Part shown: positions 21,850-34,021 of the stretch, piece after piece | Position numbering within the stretch: the stretch's first letter is position 1 | How the letters are laid out: each line of letters begins with the position of its first letter | Assembly (NCBI GenBank): GCA_025618425.1 | Contig: CM046833.1 | Location: 1,398,172 to 1,462,171, forward strand | DNA length: 64,000 nucleotides | Direction of reading: 5' to 3' | DNA from: Heliocidaris tuberculata | Taxonomy: Eukaryota; Echinodermata; Echinoidea; Camarodonta; Echinometridae | Notes under the pieces: model-generated | Told to the model about the DNA's origin: nothing | The model's input: only the letters and a program-made list of their open reading frames with translations | Databases searched by the model: none | Position numbers and translations under genes: made by a program

Positions 21850-24195
21850 GCTCATCGTGTAGCAAACTGTTTTTTGATATAATTGATAAGCACATGCCTA
21901 TGCGAACGAAAAGGTCAAAACAACTCAAACATATTTAAACTGATGAAAGACCGAGACAAAGTCAAGCATAAAGCTTTCAGGACCAGGAAAGATGACATGA
22001 TGTCATTATACAGAAAGCTTCGAAATAAAGTTACATTTAAAATTCGAAAGGCTAAACGCAAATATTTTACTGATAAATTTTCTAATGTGAATACTGATCC
22101 AAGAAAAACATGGAAAATTTTAAAATCAGTAATTTCTGATAATAAAAGTGACTCTTCAATAGGTGATGCAAATGAAAGTTGTAAAGTAGCGGAAGATTTT
22201 AACTCGTATTTTGCAAGTATTGGAACAACTTTAGCCGATCAAATTCCATCAGTTCACCTTCCATACGACAGCAGCGAAACTTTGGACAGCACGTTTAGCT
22301 TTAAGCAAAACTGAAACACTGAAATTAATCAGAAAATTTAAAAATAAAACATCGATTGGTCTTGATGGAATCTCAGTATTCATCTTGAAGTTAAGTGCCA
22401 TAGAAATTGTTCCCGTTCTCACTTACTTAATCAATAAATCAATGGAAATGGGAAAATTCCCGAATCCTTGGAAAGCGGCTAAAATTGTTCCTATACATAA
22501 GAAGGATGATACATCTTCACCGGGTAATTTCAGGCCAATTTCGTTATTGCCTTGTGTGTCAAAGATTTTAGAACGTGTTGTACAACGCCAATTACTAGAC
22601 TACTTACATAAAAATGATATTTTATGTAGAGAACAGTCTGGATTCAGACCTAAACATTCGACCACATCTACCTTGATAAAGGTCACGGATGACTGGCTAC
22701 AAGCCATGGACGATTCTAAATATACAGGCGCCGTATTTGTCGATCTGCGAAAAGCATTCGACACTGTTGACCATCAAATTCTTATGAAGAAAATGAATAG
22801 CATCGGCATTAAAAATTTCACTAGTGACTGGTCCTATAGCTATTTAAGTGGAAGAACATGCAAAACACTTGTAAATCCTTCTCTTTCATCATCCAAATTT
22901 ATATCGTGCGGGGTCCCGCAAGGATCTCTTTTAGGGCCTCTCTTATTTATCATATATGTCAACGATCTTGCAAAAAATGTTAAGTCAAGCTGTTCGAAAT
23001 TATATGCAGATGACACAGTTCTTTAATACTCCGATACCTCAGTACGTAAAATTGAATCAGTTTTAAACACTGACCTTCTTCTTTTAGATCACTGGATGAA
23101 TAAAATTAGACTTAGTGTAAATTATGAAAAAACAGTTTGTATGTTAATTGGGAGTCGATATATGCTGTCAAAAGAAAAGAACTTAAATGTCACCCATTCC
23201 AGGACCCAAATTCAACAAGTAGATAATGTCAATTACTTAGGTGTCATTTGTGATGAGCAAATTAAATGGAATATTCACACTGATAAGATGATGAAAAAAA
23301 TAGGACAAATGGTAAGCTTTCTTGGTAGATCAAGAAGCACCCTAAATGAATCTATATTAAAATTAGTGTATAATGCAGTAGTTCTTCCCCACTTTGACTA
23401 CAGAGATATCGTATATGGCTCGGCATGTAAATATTCAACTGAAAGATTACAAAAACTCCAAAACCGTGCTGGACGTTTAATTTTACATATCAACCGTGAC
23501 TCTCGTATACCTAATTTAGAAATACACAATGCCCTTAACTGGGAAACGTTACACGACCGGAGAAATCAGCATTTACTAACTTATATGTTCAAATCCCTTA
23601 ATGATATGACTCCTACTTACATTTCAGACTCTTTTAGTATTTCTGTGCATAAATATGCCCTACGCTTTGGTGGAAAACTGTGTACGCCCAGGCCTCATAC
23701 GGATTTTTTTGAAAAGAAGTTTCAAGTATAGAGGAGTTATGGCCTATAATAATCTTCCTGTATTTGTACGAACTGCCTCAACTCTGAATGCTTTCAAACG
23801 TGAATTATCATTGTTCCACTCTGTTAAATCATTCTGACCTTGATAACTTGATATGTTCCAGACTCGGGATTCTGTATGTTCTGTATGGGGGGGGGGGGGG
23901 GGGGGGGGTTGTTAGTAGTTCTTATGTATAACTACCACTGTCATTTTGTCTTGTATCTTCTTATATTCTTTGAATTATTAATCATATGTCATGTCTGATA
24001 TTTATACAACTAATTTATTTTTATGCTTCCTGGACCCCATGGAAGACCAGTAGTGTCGTGCCTGGCACAGCTGAATATGGGTTATCCAGCCGTTTCATTC
24101 AAATGTAAACACTTATATTGTACATGTCTGTTTATTGGGGTTTTTTTTAACTGAACGGAAAATAAATACTACTACTACTACTACTACTACTACTA
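21850..24195 (+). mobile_element. 5'-truncated CR1/L2-like LINE
   Basis: From about 21850 the translation gives the linker region (MKDRDKVKHKA, YRKLRNKVTFKIRKAKRKYF), then the RT blocks: PIHKKDD and NFRPISLLPCVSKILER near 22500-22570, FVDLRKAFDTVDH near 22736-22770, GVPQGSLLGPLLF near 22910-22945 and YADDTVL at 23006-23025. A frame change lies near 22312 and a stop follows YADDTVL at 23024-23026, after which the frame from 23096 carries the thumb and C-terminal region to 23837. The 3' untranslated part holds a 22-nt G-run at 23887-23908 and ends in (ACT)n at about 24166-24195. No endonuclease is left. Block style points to the Jockey/CR1/L2 group. Confidence 0.88.
24166..24195. repeat. (ACT)n tail
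   Basis: A trinucleotide repeat that forms the 3' tail of the LINE. Confidence 0.9.
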
Positions 24196-26374
24196 GCATC
24201 AAAGAGGTCTCCAAAAACCAAGCATGGATGCAAACATACTGTACCATAAAAAACCTTTCCTTAAATGTAAACGTAGACATCAATCCTGGTCAGAGTGACT
24301 TCTTCATTCACTGGTGTCTGGTTCCGTTTGTGAAGGGCCTTGGCTCATGACATTTTCATTTTTTCCCCCCCGCAAGATTGGAAAATCTTTTGTAATCGAA
24401 AACAGAAAATAAACAATCGCAGACATTGCAGTCAAATATATTTAATTAGGATTAGGTTCTCAATCAAGAAAGATGGTTTCTTAATGATAATGCCGAGGGC
24501 TACTTAGTCAATCAAAGGGACTACCTCCCATGAATTTAGACCCCTGGTGCTCCAACAAAGTGGGCTACCACACTTAAAGCAACCCGGAAGTAACAGGCCC
24601 TATTTGTGGTGTATATATGTTCAAAATTCAGCTTCTTTTAAAAAAATAATCACCATAGAAAATAAACAAATGCAAGCCAGTCAGATCGTACGCAAGTAAC
24701 ATTCACCCCTCCTTATTTTTTTTCAAATTGACCCTTATTTTTTCATTCCTTGTATTATTACTTTTTTGGGGGTAGGAAAATTTCTGAGTAAAAAAACAAA
24801 AACAAAAACTGAAGATCCCCCTTTTTTGGGGGGGGGGGGGGAGGGGGTCCGACTATGGCTCAGCTACCGGCATTATAACATTCCAAATTATGAACTCTTC
24901 CAGAATATTATGGGTGCTAATTTACTTCCGCACCGGGTACCAAAATATTGATGTAATCACATGATCATGTTAAGGGTTAGGGTTAGGCTTTATTGTGGTA
25001 GATTTGATTTAATCACATAGTTTGGGTAAGAGGATAACTTCAAATAGATCTACTGTAGTCTCGAGAGCAAAGAAGGAAATCTGTACTGAACACACTAAAC
25101 TGCTGTCTAAACCGACTAGGACTAAGTGTCGAGTGAGCCACATTAATACACAAATGTAGGTATATGGGACTGATCTAAAGTTAATACTACGTGAAGTTGT
25201 TTTGCGTCATGTTCATTTGTAGTAATACCAAAACGATCACCAAGTTATTGAAAACTCAAGTAGCAGTATCCAAACCTTTCCAGGATTTATCAATGCACAG
25301 TTATAAAAAATGCATTAGAAAAATGCATTTCTCCGGCGATATTTTTCAGCATCGTTCTGGTAGCTGGTAATTACAGCAGCCTATGCGAATGACGTCATTG
25401 TCATGCAATGCCGATGACATCATTTCTGACCACTCACGATCCTGCATTTTACAGCGGCTGTAAGGAATGATTTCAATTACAGGCTGCTGTAACATAGTGC
25501 CATATTTTGCTGGATTCCGAGTGGTATACATGAATAAATGGTTGAATTTGATGATATTTTGAAAGTAGAAATATCAAGCATCCTGTTCAGTATAGTTAAA
25601 AACTGATGCACCATGATTTGACATTTATTTAGAGCACTTCTTTTTGATCGACGTAGTTCGCAATTTTTTTCACCCAATTATCTTTCAAATATCAGATTGA
25701 GATTACCACTAAATGAAAGGTCCACTTTCCTTCTTTCATTTGGTATAAAAATGAAGTCAAGAAGTTGTGTAGTCAATACGCTGTGAGGATTTCTAAAGAG
25801 CAATGCACTACTCATTTCGTATTCATGACAACTCCGATCGCTTGCATACGTCCTGCGTTCTCTGTGCGAGATTCGCACGCACTACGTACTGACTGCATAG
25901 TAGTACGAGAGAACCGAATTTCATTTCAAACTAATACTGCAGAATAGGATAATTAAAGTCCTAAGGCTTGTTTATCTGAGGACTTAGTTTTATGAAGGCC
26001 GCATGTTTTGAAACCAAACTCTTCAATTGTGCTCAAAAGAAGCACAAGTAGAAGAATCATCATGGTCGTCAGCGTCAGAGGTTTTGAAACCAATGGTTCA
26101 TGTGCACTTCATAACACGACCGTCCCGGCCCAATTCCTCTCCACATTAAAAGCTCTTTTAAACATATCAGTGTATTTATATGTGCTGAGTAAAATACAAG
26201 CATTTCATTTTTTTAATGATCTATTCATTGTTATGTAAAAATATCTGTAACACATAAACATCGTTTTTGAACCACTTATATACTATCAATGCCTCACATA
26301 AAAAGATGGGGAAATTGCCCCACTCATATACGAAACCTATTCCTTATTCCATGTATTGGTATTGGATACCTTGG
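24196..26374. other. Non-coding region upstream of the Ig receptor gene
   Basis: No gene recognised. It holds a G-run at about 24829-24846 and two TTAGGG-like units at about 24973-24985. A short inverted pair AATTACAGCAGCCT/AGGCTGCTGTAA lies at about 25369 and 25481. It may include the promoter of the next gene. Confidence 0.4.
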
Positions 26375-26436
26375 GTTTCGTGTGAATCTGGTCAGGATCA
26401 TGTGACCACATGATCCTGACCAGATTCACACGAAAC
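26375..26436. promoter_or_regulatory. Perfect 28-bp hairpin upstream of the Ig receptor leader
   Basis: Arms 26375-26402 and 26409-26436 are exact complements around a 6-nt loop. A third, partial copy of the arm (TGGTCAGGATCATGTGACCAC) follows at 26437-26457. It lies about 100 bp before the start codon at 26541. A regulatory role is inference. Confidence 0.6.
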
Positions 26437-26540
26437 TGGTCAGGATCATGTGACCACACTGGAACACTTTCAGCTCAGTCGCGTTATTTCTTTTTTTTTC
26501 GACAAAGAAAACCTTATTTTCAGGAAGGCTATTGAGCAAC

Positions 26541-26595
26541 ATGTATCAATTATTTATATTTGTATCGTGGATTCTAAAACTTTTTCTTTCTTGCT
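26541..26595 (+). CDS. Exon 1: signal peptide
   Basis: ATG at 26541 encodes 18 mostly hydrophobic residues, then donor GTAAGT at 26596, phase 1. A TTTTCAG acceptor-like site lies 20 bp upstream of the ATG, so a 5' untranslated exon is possible. Confidence 0.75.
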
Positions 26596-29500
26596 GTAAG
26601 TATGATTTGTATTGCCACTTTCGAATCAGTTAATTTGCGAAACTCACAGAAATGTAGACAAATCATTTTTTGTAGACTTAATTAATACGGGGTTTATTGC
26701 TTAGAAAGAGTTTTGATAACTGCATTACACCTGGATTACTGTCTATGAAATTTCTGTAAAAGGGGTCTTCGATTTCCTATTCTAAAATATTTTTTTTTAG
26801 GGTTTGGTCAACTGATCACGCTTTATCATCTTCTACTGTGCCAAGGGGTATTGCTTGTGTCGAAATCTTTACCAAAACGTGAACAATGCTTAATATACAA
26901 ATGCCTGCACCTCTTTAAAGGGAAATCCAACCTTAATAGCAAGTTGCTTTGAAAGAAAGAGGAAAAATCAGAGAAGCAGATTGGTGAAAGTTTGAACGAA
27001 ATCGGACAAGCAATAAGAAAGTTATGAATTTTTGAAAGTTGTAATCACTATGCTTATGGGAATTTCAAATTGGCCAAATAGGTAATGTCACTGTGATGTA
27101 GCTGTGGACAACTCCCCCATTCGCTCTAACACACAAAATGACTAAAATGTCACTTTTTTTCAAAATGCATTACTCAGTAGGATCTTTTCGTTCATGAAGA
27201 CCTTTAAAAATATGCTATCTCCAATATATTTTGAGTACAGCCCCGAGGGTAAAAGCGCCTCGAAGAAAACCGCAAATTAATGATATTTTTGTGTACGGCA
27301 AATGGGAGAGTTGTCCACAAAAATGTCACAACTGACTCACCAAATTGCCAATTTGAGATTCGCATAGATGTAGTGATCGCATTTTTCAAACATCCATAAC
27401 TTTCTTAGTCCTTGTCCGATTTGTTTCAAACTTTCACCATCCTGTTTTTCTTATTTTTCTGCTTTCACACAAATCATCTTTTTACCAAGGTTGGATTGCC
27501 TTTTAACTATGCCTTGTATTAGGAAATATTGTGTACAAAATTATTTCGAAATAGGATTGGGTTTCTTTTGGTTCAAGTTAATGTTCCTCATTTGTTTACC
27601 ATCGTCTAAAGTGAAAAATATCCCATTAAAAAAAGTTATTTTTGCTTGTCTCTATACTATTTTTCTAGTGTTGAAAATTCATTACAGGATTGACGCGTTG
27701 AGTCTTTTCATTTTGATTTACACTTGCAATACAGAGGTTCAAACAAGGAGAAGTTGCATCATATTCACAATTTTTTGTTACTTCATTGTCTCGATGTCCT
27801 TCTAGATTCTTAATTATTTCATTTCAAAACAAAAATACAAAATAACAAATTACTTGGACTTATAATAGCACCTCTTTTTTTTTTTTTTACTCTGATACAG
27901 ATTCATTGCCCGACTTGTATATGAATAAGACATCTGCTCCCATGGAAGACGTGGAATTAAACTGCACTGGACCTGCAACATCTCAGATCTTGGAAAATAT
28001 CATCTGGAATGTCAACGCTAACACACTTTTCTCGTGTTTGGAAAATGATTGCAGGAAAGTTAATGCAATACATTCACTGGATGCAACGTTCCTTTACACG
28101 AGTGCTCTAAAAATTCAGAATGTTTCATTGGATGATGAAAATACATACAAATGTGTTTTGTCAACTGCTCTTGATATTAGGACATGTTACATAAACTTAA
28201 TAATTTACGGTGAGATTTTTTGTCTTCCTTTTTGACATTTAGTATTACTTAACCTTGTGTTCTTCCGTGTCCTTTACATCCGAATAAGACTCTACGTTCC
28301 TGTAATTTCTCTATTCACATCTCATCTATTATCCTTAGAGCTTTTGATGTTTTGAGCATACACAAGGTCTTCTTATACTATTCTTTTTCTTAATATTGTA
28401 ATCCACTACATGTCATATTATATCAATCCATTACATAATAGAGGAAGATAAAGTTATAACGTTTTTTTAAACACTCCTGTAAGGACGCGAGAAGGGTTTC
28501 CAATGTAAGGCGCTCAGTCGTTCACAGAGAGAACTTTGACAGCATTTAGAGGTAATTAGTATTTCAATCTAAAAAAAAAACATAAATGGATATATATGGT
28601 ATATATTCTATATGTATCGATATACATGGTATATATTCTACTACTATTATGCATGACAATAATAAAACAATGCGCTACATAATCTTTATAGCAATATCAA
28701 CAGCAAATAGACAGACGTATCTCATTTCTTTGATTAAGCAGTTGCACCGGAGGAATTGATTCTTTTGGACAATGACACTAATACAATTCTAAGTGATTTT
28801 TGGGATGTCGACTCAAGGACCACATCGACAATACGATGTCAAACGAGTACATCGGTCAAACCAACCGTCCATCTGGAGTGGATCATCCCTCATGGGTTAC
28901 AGGTCGTCGAGGAGGCTAACCATGAAGTCGATGATGAGCATGATAGACGTCTTGCGGTGCCATCGATAATATTATCATTCATCCCAACACACGATGACCA
29001 AGGAAAGATCATGACCTGCATTGTGAAAAAGGCTTTATCTTCTGAAATTCTGCAAACATCGGTCTACCTCCAAACGATAGGTTCGTATCTCTGTAATAGA
29101 TGGTTGATAAATATGAAGTGAATCAAATGCCCGTTACACACGAGCTCATCACTTCGCTGACGTTTGATGGTTTTGATGGTTCAATGGTTTGATAGTTTAT
29201 TTTAACTGACTGCTAACTAGCCTACCCATCGCACTTTAAATGTCAATTGTCATTTCTTTCTTTATATTGCTCGTAACGTAGTAATTATCTATCACGCACC
29301 ACGACGGCTCCGTGTCAACAATGTAAGCAAATAACAAAGAACGTTTAAATACGATATCTGATTGGCTACCGTTACATGGTGGGATACCACAAGGTACCAA
29401 ATTAGGAACTCTTTTATTTATGATCATGGTTTCAGATATAGAATGCCAACTCCCCATTGTAAAGTATGTTGATGATACAACAGTACATGACGTATGTAAG

Positions 29501-31268
29501 ATTGGTGAAGTAGGATCCATTCAAACTGCTGCAAATCAATTGGTTTCTTGGTCATGTGATAATGATATGCAAATAAACCCACGCAAGACAAAAGAAATGA
29601 TAATATGTTTTAATCAAAATGATGGTTTTAATGAAATTAATATTAATGGTGAAATCGTAGAACAGGTTAAACAAGTTAAGTTATTAGGATTGTGGATAAA
29701 TGATAAGCTCACTTGGAGCACCCATGTAGAGGAAACATATTCTAAAGCAGCAAGACGTTTATATCTGTTGGTCCAATTGCGCAGGTCTGGTCTTAACCCA
29801 TCTGATCTTTGCAAATTTTAAAAAACATGCATAAGATCAGTTTTGGAATATGCCTGTCAAGTCTTCCATGGTGGCATGACAAGGGAACAGGCAGATTTAT
29901 TTGAATCCATTCAAAAAAGATCTTTACGAATTATATACCCCCAATTACCATATTGTGAGGCCATGAAAGTTTTACAGTTAGAGTCTTTGTTCAGCCGTAG
30001 GGAATCCATGTGTAGGCAACTTTTTACCCAGATGCAATGTTCCTCACATAAGTTAAACCACTTGATTCCTAAGCAAAGAGAAACATCATACCAGTTGAGA
30101 AAGTGTAGGCAGATGAACCCACCCAGGTGTAAAACCAATAGATTCAAGAATAGTTTCATTCCATGGTGCTTGTATAATTTACAATAATTAGTAAGTACAA
30201 TCATGTTTTATTTTTTTGTTTTATTTATTTATTTATTTATTTGTTGTATTGTTCTCCATTTTCTATGATCTACCCCTTAGTAGACCAATTTGTTACATTG
30301 TATCTCCCGTTTTACCTGTTTCCTGCAACTCTTCGTCTCTCTCTCTCTCTCTCTCTGTTTCTCCCCTCTCTTTCTCTCTCTCTCCCCCTTTCTCTCTCTC
30401 TTTCTCTCTCTCCCTCTCTCTTTTCCTCTCTATTTATCCTTTTGAAGTCTGCTTGGATATAGTGAATTAAAATTATTTGTTTGCAATTCGCATTCTCTTG
30501 GGTGGGTTCATCTGTTTACTTGCCAGTCACCCAATTGAGTGATAAAATGCATTTTATATTTATTATTATAATATGTAAATTTATGTCTTCTGGTGCGATA
30601 TAATTTCATGAATGTTCGCTTCCTATGTGTTTATATTTTAAATATTTCAGTGTATGATGGAACAAATTTTTATTGTAAAAATCCAACTGTGTTAAAATTT
30701 TTACGTGGTTGCAATAAATGAATAAATAAATAAATAAATAAAATAAAATACACCATACTTTTTGGAAAGACTTTTTTTTTTAAATTGTAATTACAATCAC
30801 TTCTCGTTTTGTATTGTTTTTTCTGTTTTGTTTTGTTTCTTCTTCTTTTTTTTTATAGATCGAACGTCACATGTTACCTCGTGGGATAATAGACTGGCAA
30901 GTTTGGAATCAAGTGAAACATGGACTGTCTCAGATTATATGACAAGTATGGAGGACCATGAGAACGATAAAGAAAGTAAGCATGTACATCAGAGCCTTGA
31001 TGTCATCCTTTGTCTTACTGTCTTATGAAATGTGAAAACAAATAAAACTGGAAGAAAATAAAATGAACAAATTGAAGAAAAGAAGAAAGAAAAAAAAAAA
31101 AGGAAACAAAAGTCACACACAACAATTTCTCCTAATTTCTGTAATTCGTGATGAAAGTGAATTAATGTAATATGAATGGATTTGATCATTTTCCACTGGA
31201 TGATAATCATTTCTTTATACTTAGTTTGTTATTATTATTAATTTATTATTACTCTTCATTATTATTAT

Positions 31269-31321
<53 letters not shown>

Positions 31322-34021
31322 ACGATAGTAGCTGTAGAAGTAATAATAGTAGTAGTAATATTATTATTATTAGTTGTTGTTATATTGTTATTATAATACC
31401 CTTATCTTTGTCTCCTTTTTGGGGGAGGGGTAGCAGTTATATTCATCATATAAGCTTTCATCAATGTCCACATTTCGCTTTCAGCTGGCACAAATTTGAA
31501 CAGTCATCTGTGGTATATTACTGGAGGTGTAGTCTCAGTACCCGTTATTCTTTTCATAACATTGACTGTTCGTGGAATGAGAGTCCATCTAAAAAATGGT
31601 ATGCTATATTCAAATCACTTTATTACGCTAGGTAACAGAATACAATTCAGATATTGTTCAAAATGCGTCATGATTTTCTGTTTTCATAATAACAATATAT
31701 TTAGGCCAAAATCTTGGCCTACCGATGCGCCTTCAATTTTTTATTTTTATTTTATTTTATTCTATTTTTTTATTTATTTATTTTTTTATTTTTTTATTTA
31801 TTTATTCATTTATTTATTTATTTTTTCTTTTCTTCTATTTTTTATTTATTAATTTAAAATTATTTTTTTTTTTATTTATTTTTTTATTTTTTATTTTTTT
31901 TAATTTATTTATTTATTTTATTTATTTATTTATTTTTTTTTTTTTTTGGGGGGGGAATCCGACGAATGAGATCACATGAACTTTTTACAATACTTCCACA
32001 ACCCCATTTACTGCTTTACACTAACTTTTTTAAATTTTAGCTACAGGGTAATATACAATTAAAAAAAGGGAATTACTGTTAATCAAATGCTGATAGGAGT
32101 TTACTTACTAATAATTTTGCTTCCCATGTAGTTATTGTTTTTAATGTAAAAGGTAAACATGAAATTTCCAATTATAGGTTTAAGAAAATGTTTATTCAAA
32201 GTTACAGGGTTATTAACAGCCCCCGCCCCCCCCCCAAAAAAAAATAAATATAATTAAAATTTAAAAAAAAGTGTTGATCAAAAATTAATGCTCATAGAAA
32301 TTGTTTGTGTTGTATTTACCGGAAGCTGCGAGTGAGAGTACAGTTTCAGCCAATTCAACCGGAAGAGATCTACAACCAGTACCCATTCCTCCATTGTCTT
32401 CGATCGATGATGTCATCCAAACTTCCTCCAAGCCGATCTCTACCCGTACTGGTAGAAACAGGAAAAATGGAGTGGTATGTTAGTGGATGGGTAGATTCAT
32501 TTATCAAATAGGATATAACGGCATATTCAATGATATAAACCCCGATTTGATTATTTGATTCTCAATCACATGATTCGCGATTCAACTTTTTTTTTTTAAA
32601 TACATGGATATGTTTAAAATGAGGTAGCAGCTGAAGGACGACTACATATTCTGTCGGGTTTATGACATAAATTTTTAACATATTACTCTTTCAGTTTCAG
32701 TTTATTGTTTCATATTTCACATTTTACAATTTTTTCACAAAATGCATGGTGCAAACATGACATAATTATATTGTCGGAGACTGTACAAAAGGTATGTACC
32801 TCATAGAATTGTTTGCCTACAGTACTAATTGAAAAGACTAAGCAAAAAGAAAAGTGAAACATTGAGGAGCCTAAGGTGAAAGCTATGTTTGTAAGTTATA
32901 GGCTCCAAGATTAATACGATGTGTATAGTCTTTAAGAAAAAAAGATAGTTGGAACGAGCAATGCATGGTAACGACAAATCAATGTGTGTGTATATTATAG
33001 ATCAAATTAATGTAAGTCTTCGCATTCGAAGAAATGGCATTGAATATAGTCATGCTTAGTCATAGCTCGCTATTCATAAGGACGGCTTTTCATAGAAAAC
33101 CGCTATTCATTTAACACGCGTTATGAATAGCGGTCCTTATGAATAGTTATGAATAGTCGTCCTTATGAATAGGGAGGTAATTTGTCTATGGTTTGCTCGC
33201 TATTTAGAAGGACCGCTATTCATACAAAACCGCTATTAATTTAGTCACGCGTTATGGATAGCGGTCCTTATGAATAAGTGGTCCTTGTGAATAGCGGTCC
33301 TTATGACTAGCGAGGTTACCCCCATTACTACAATTATATAACAAGTCACATTGTTTGAATAACTTAGCAATAGCATTACCTATACGCCATGGCAATCCCT
33401 GATGTATACCGAAGTGCTGACTTTAACAAACTAAACATAATTTTTACTCCATGATCCCACCTTCCCTATTAAAAGCAAATCCTAACGTCCCCACTCACCA
33501 TTATAAGTTACCACTTTTAGATACTTTCATTTTTCAAAGCTAAATACCTTTGGACGTACATGTACGTTCATTTTTTACTCTCATGAATTCATTATGAGTT
33601 CGACCATGCCAATCAATATTTCATTCGGTTATTTCTTTTTTTAAAGCAATCAACCAGAGAATTCAGAGGGGACTATGTTGATATTCGAGAGACTCCTGGA
33701 CAGACCCTCCAGCAGCCTGGCAGATCAACATCGACTGGTTATATGGACATGAATCCCATAACGTCACCAATTGCCTCTTCTAATGAGGAGATAGCTGTAC
33801 AAAGATGTATTTCATCTGATGACCAAGCATGTTACATGAATCCGACACTGATGTGTCAGACCAAAGATGTAGACGTAGACGTAGATGTAGATGTAGAATC
33901 TGTAGACAAATGTGAGCCCATGTACGCAAATACGCGACGGGAGTCTGGTAAAATAATCAGGGATGCCAACTACATCAATACTGGTTGGTGTGATGACATT
34001 GTTGATACAACGTATATCTGA
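26541..34021 (+). CDS. Two-Ig-domain transmembrane receptor with tyrosine-motif tail (7 exons)
   Basis: Exons 26541-26595, 27901-28209, 28742-29080, 30859-30975, 31485-31598, 32326-32474 and 33647-34021 all have AG/GT boundaries and splice in one frame to 485 residues (1458 nt with stop). Layout: leader (1-18, MYQLFIFVSWILKLFLSC), Ig domain 1 (about 23-121: Cys40, IIW, then DDENTYKC), Ig domain 2 (about 122-234: IRCQTS, LEWIIP, then DDQGKIMTC), stalk (235-273), transmembrane segment (about 283-302), cytoplasmic tail (303-485). The tail has Tyr371 (YVDI), Tyr393 (YMDM, a YxxM PI3K-type site), and Tyr424, Tyr454 and Tyr470 in YxN contexts (Grb2-type). The exons that encode the domains are symmetrical phase 1-1, typical for Ig receptors. 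I know of no named orthologue; ligand and pathway are unknown. Confidence 0.8.
26919..27502. mobile_element. Snapback MITE flanked by TTAA, in intron 1
   Basis: Left end AGGGAAATCCAACC and right end complement of AAGGCAATCCAACC. TTAA stands at both edges (26915-26918 and 27503-27506). Inverted similarity extends about 270 bp inward, including AAAGTTATGAATTTTTGA near 27020 against its diverged complement near 27395. TTAA duplication is the mark of piggyBac-type insertion. Confidence 0.75.
27901..28209 (+). CDS. Exon 2: Ig domain 1
   Basis: Acceptor GATACAG ends at 27900, donor GTGAGA at 28210. It carries ELNC, IIW and the DDENTYKC Cys with Tyr two residues before, as in V/I-set Ig domains. 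An additional Cys pair (FSCLENDC) lies between, which could form an extra disulphide. N-glycosylation sequons occur at NKT, NCT and NVS. Confidence 0.8.
28742..29080 (+). CDS. Exon 3: Ig domain 2
   Basis: Acceptor TTAAGCAG ends at 28741; the donor is a less usual GTTCGT at 29081, conserved in the second copy at 62139. The domain has IRCQTS, LEWIIP and a DDQGKIMTC Cys. The conserved donor in the copy supports the boundary. Confidence 0.78.
29285..30746 (+). mobile_element. CR1/L2-like LINE 3' fragment in intron 3
   Basis: Starts inside the RT: LPLHGGIPQGTKLGTLLF near 29370-29420 and YVDDTTV near 29466-29486, then thumb and C-terminal region to 30187. A stop at 29819-29821 (an A5 run follows) and the lack of all 5' parts make it dead. 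It ends in (AAT A)n-type tail sequence at about 30716-30746. A CT-rich microsatellite at 30336-30440 lies in its 3' part. Confidence 0.85.
30336..30440. repeat. (CT)n-rich tract
   Basis: Imperfect CT/CTCC microsatellite. Confidence 0.85.
30859..30975 (+). CDS. Exon 4: stalk
   Basis: Acceptor TTTTATAG ends at 30858, donor GTAAGC at 30976, 117 nt, phase 1-1. It encodes 39 polar residues rich in Ser, Thr and acidic residues: a membrane-proximal stalk. Confidence 0.75.
31268..31322. repeat. (TAG)n microsatellite
   Basis: About 17 copies of a GTA/TAG triplet within intron 4, next to ATT-rich triplets. Confidence 0.9.
31485..31598 (+). CDS. Exon 5: transmembrane segment
   Basis: Acceptor CTTTCAG ends at 31484, donor GTATGC at 31599, 114 nt, phase 1-1. 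It encodes HLWYITGG followed by a hydrophobic stretch to LTV and then the stop-transfer RGMRV. The same exon is found on the - strand at 63761-63862. Confidence 0.82.
31738..31947. repeat. (TTTA)n/T-rich tract and G-run
   Basis: Low-complexity T-rich sequence in intron 5, ending in an 8-nt G-run at about 31948-31955. Confidence 0.85.
32326..32474 (+). CDS. Exon 6: proximal cytoplasmic tail
   Basis: Acceptor CCGGAAG ends at 32325, donor GTATGT at 32475. It starts in phase 1 and ends in phase 0 (149 nt). It encodes about 49 residues, Ser/Pro-rich then basic at the end. The copy at 63182-63324 (-) keeps both boundaries. Confidence 0.75.
33065..33316. repeat. Palindromic short-repeat cluster in intron 6
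   Basis: Repeated CTATTCATAAGGAC/GTCCTTATGAATAG units in both orientations. Two related ~125 bp halves. The outermost CTCGCTATTCATAAGGAC and its complement GTCCTTATGACTAGCGAG bound the cluster, so it can fold on itself. Confidence 0.8.
33647..34021 (+). CDS. Exon 7: distal cytoplasmic tail with SH2-type tyrosine motifs
   Basis: Acceptor TTTAAAG ends at 33646; stop TGA at 34019-34021. It encodes 124 residues with YVDI, YMDM, YMNP, YANT and YINT. YxxM sites recruit PI3K p85 and YxN sites recruit Grb2-type SH2 domains in known receptors. A five-fold Asp-Val repeat at residues 435-444 comes from a GA(T/C)GTA microsatellite at about 33868-33897. Confidence 0.78.
   Translation, partial: QSTREFRGDYVDIRETPGQTLQQPGRSTSTGYMDMNPITSPIASSNEEIAVQRCISSDDQACYMNPTLMCQTKDVDVDVDVDVESVDKCEPMYANTRRESGKIIRDANYINTGWCDDIVDTTYI

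Noticed and set aside
24973..24987. TTAGGG-like telomere repeat
   Set aside because: Only two units; too short to call an interstitial telomere.
31172..31396. Open frame full of Val and Leu
   Set aside because: It is a translation of the (TAG)n/(TTA)n microsatellite.
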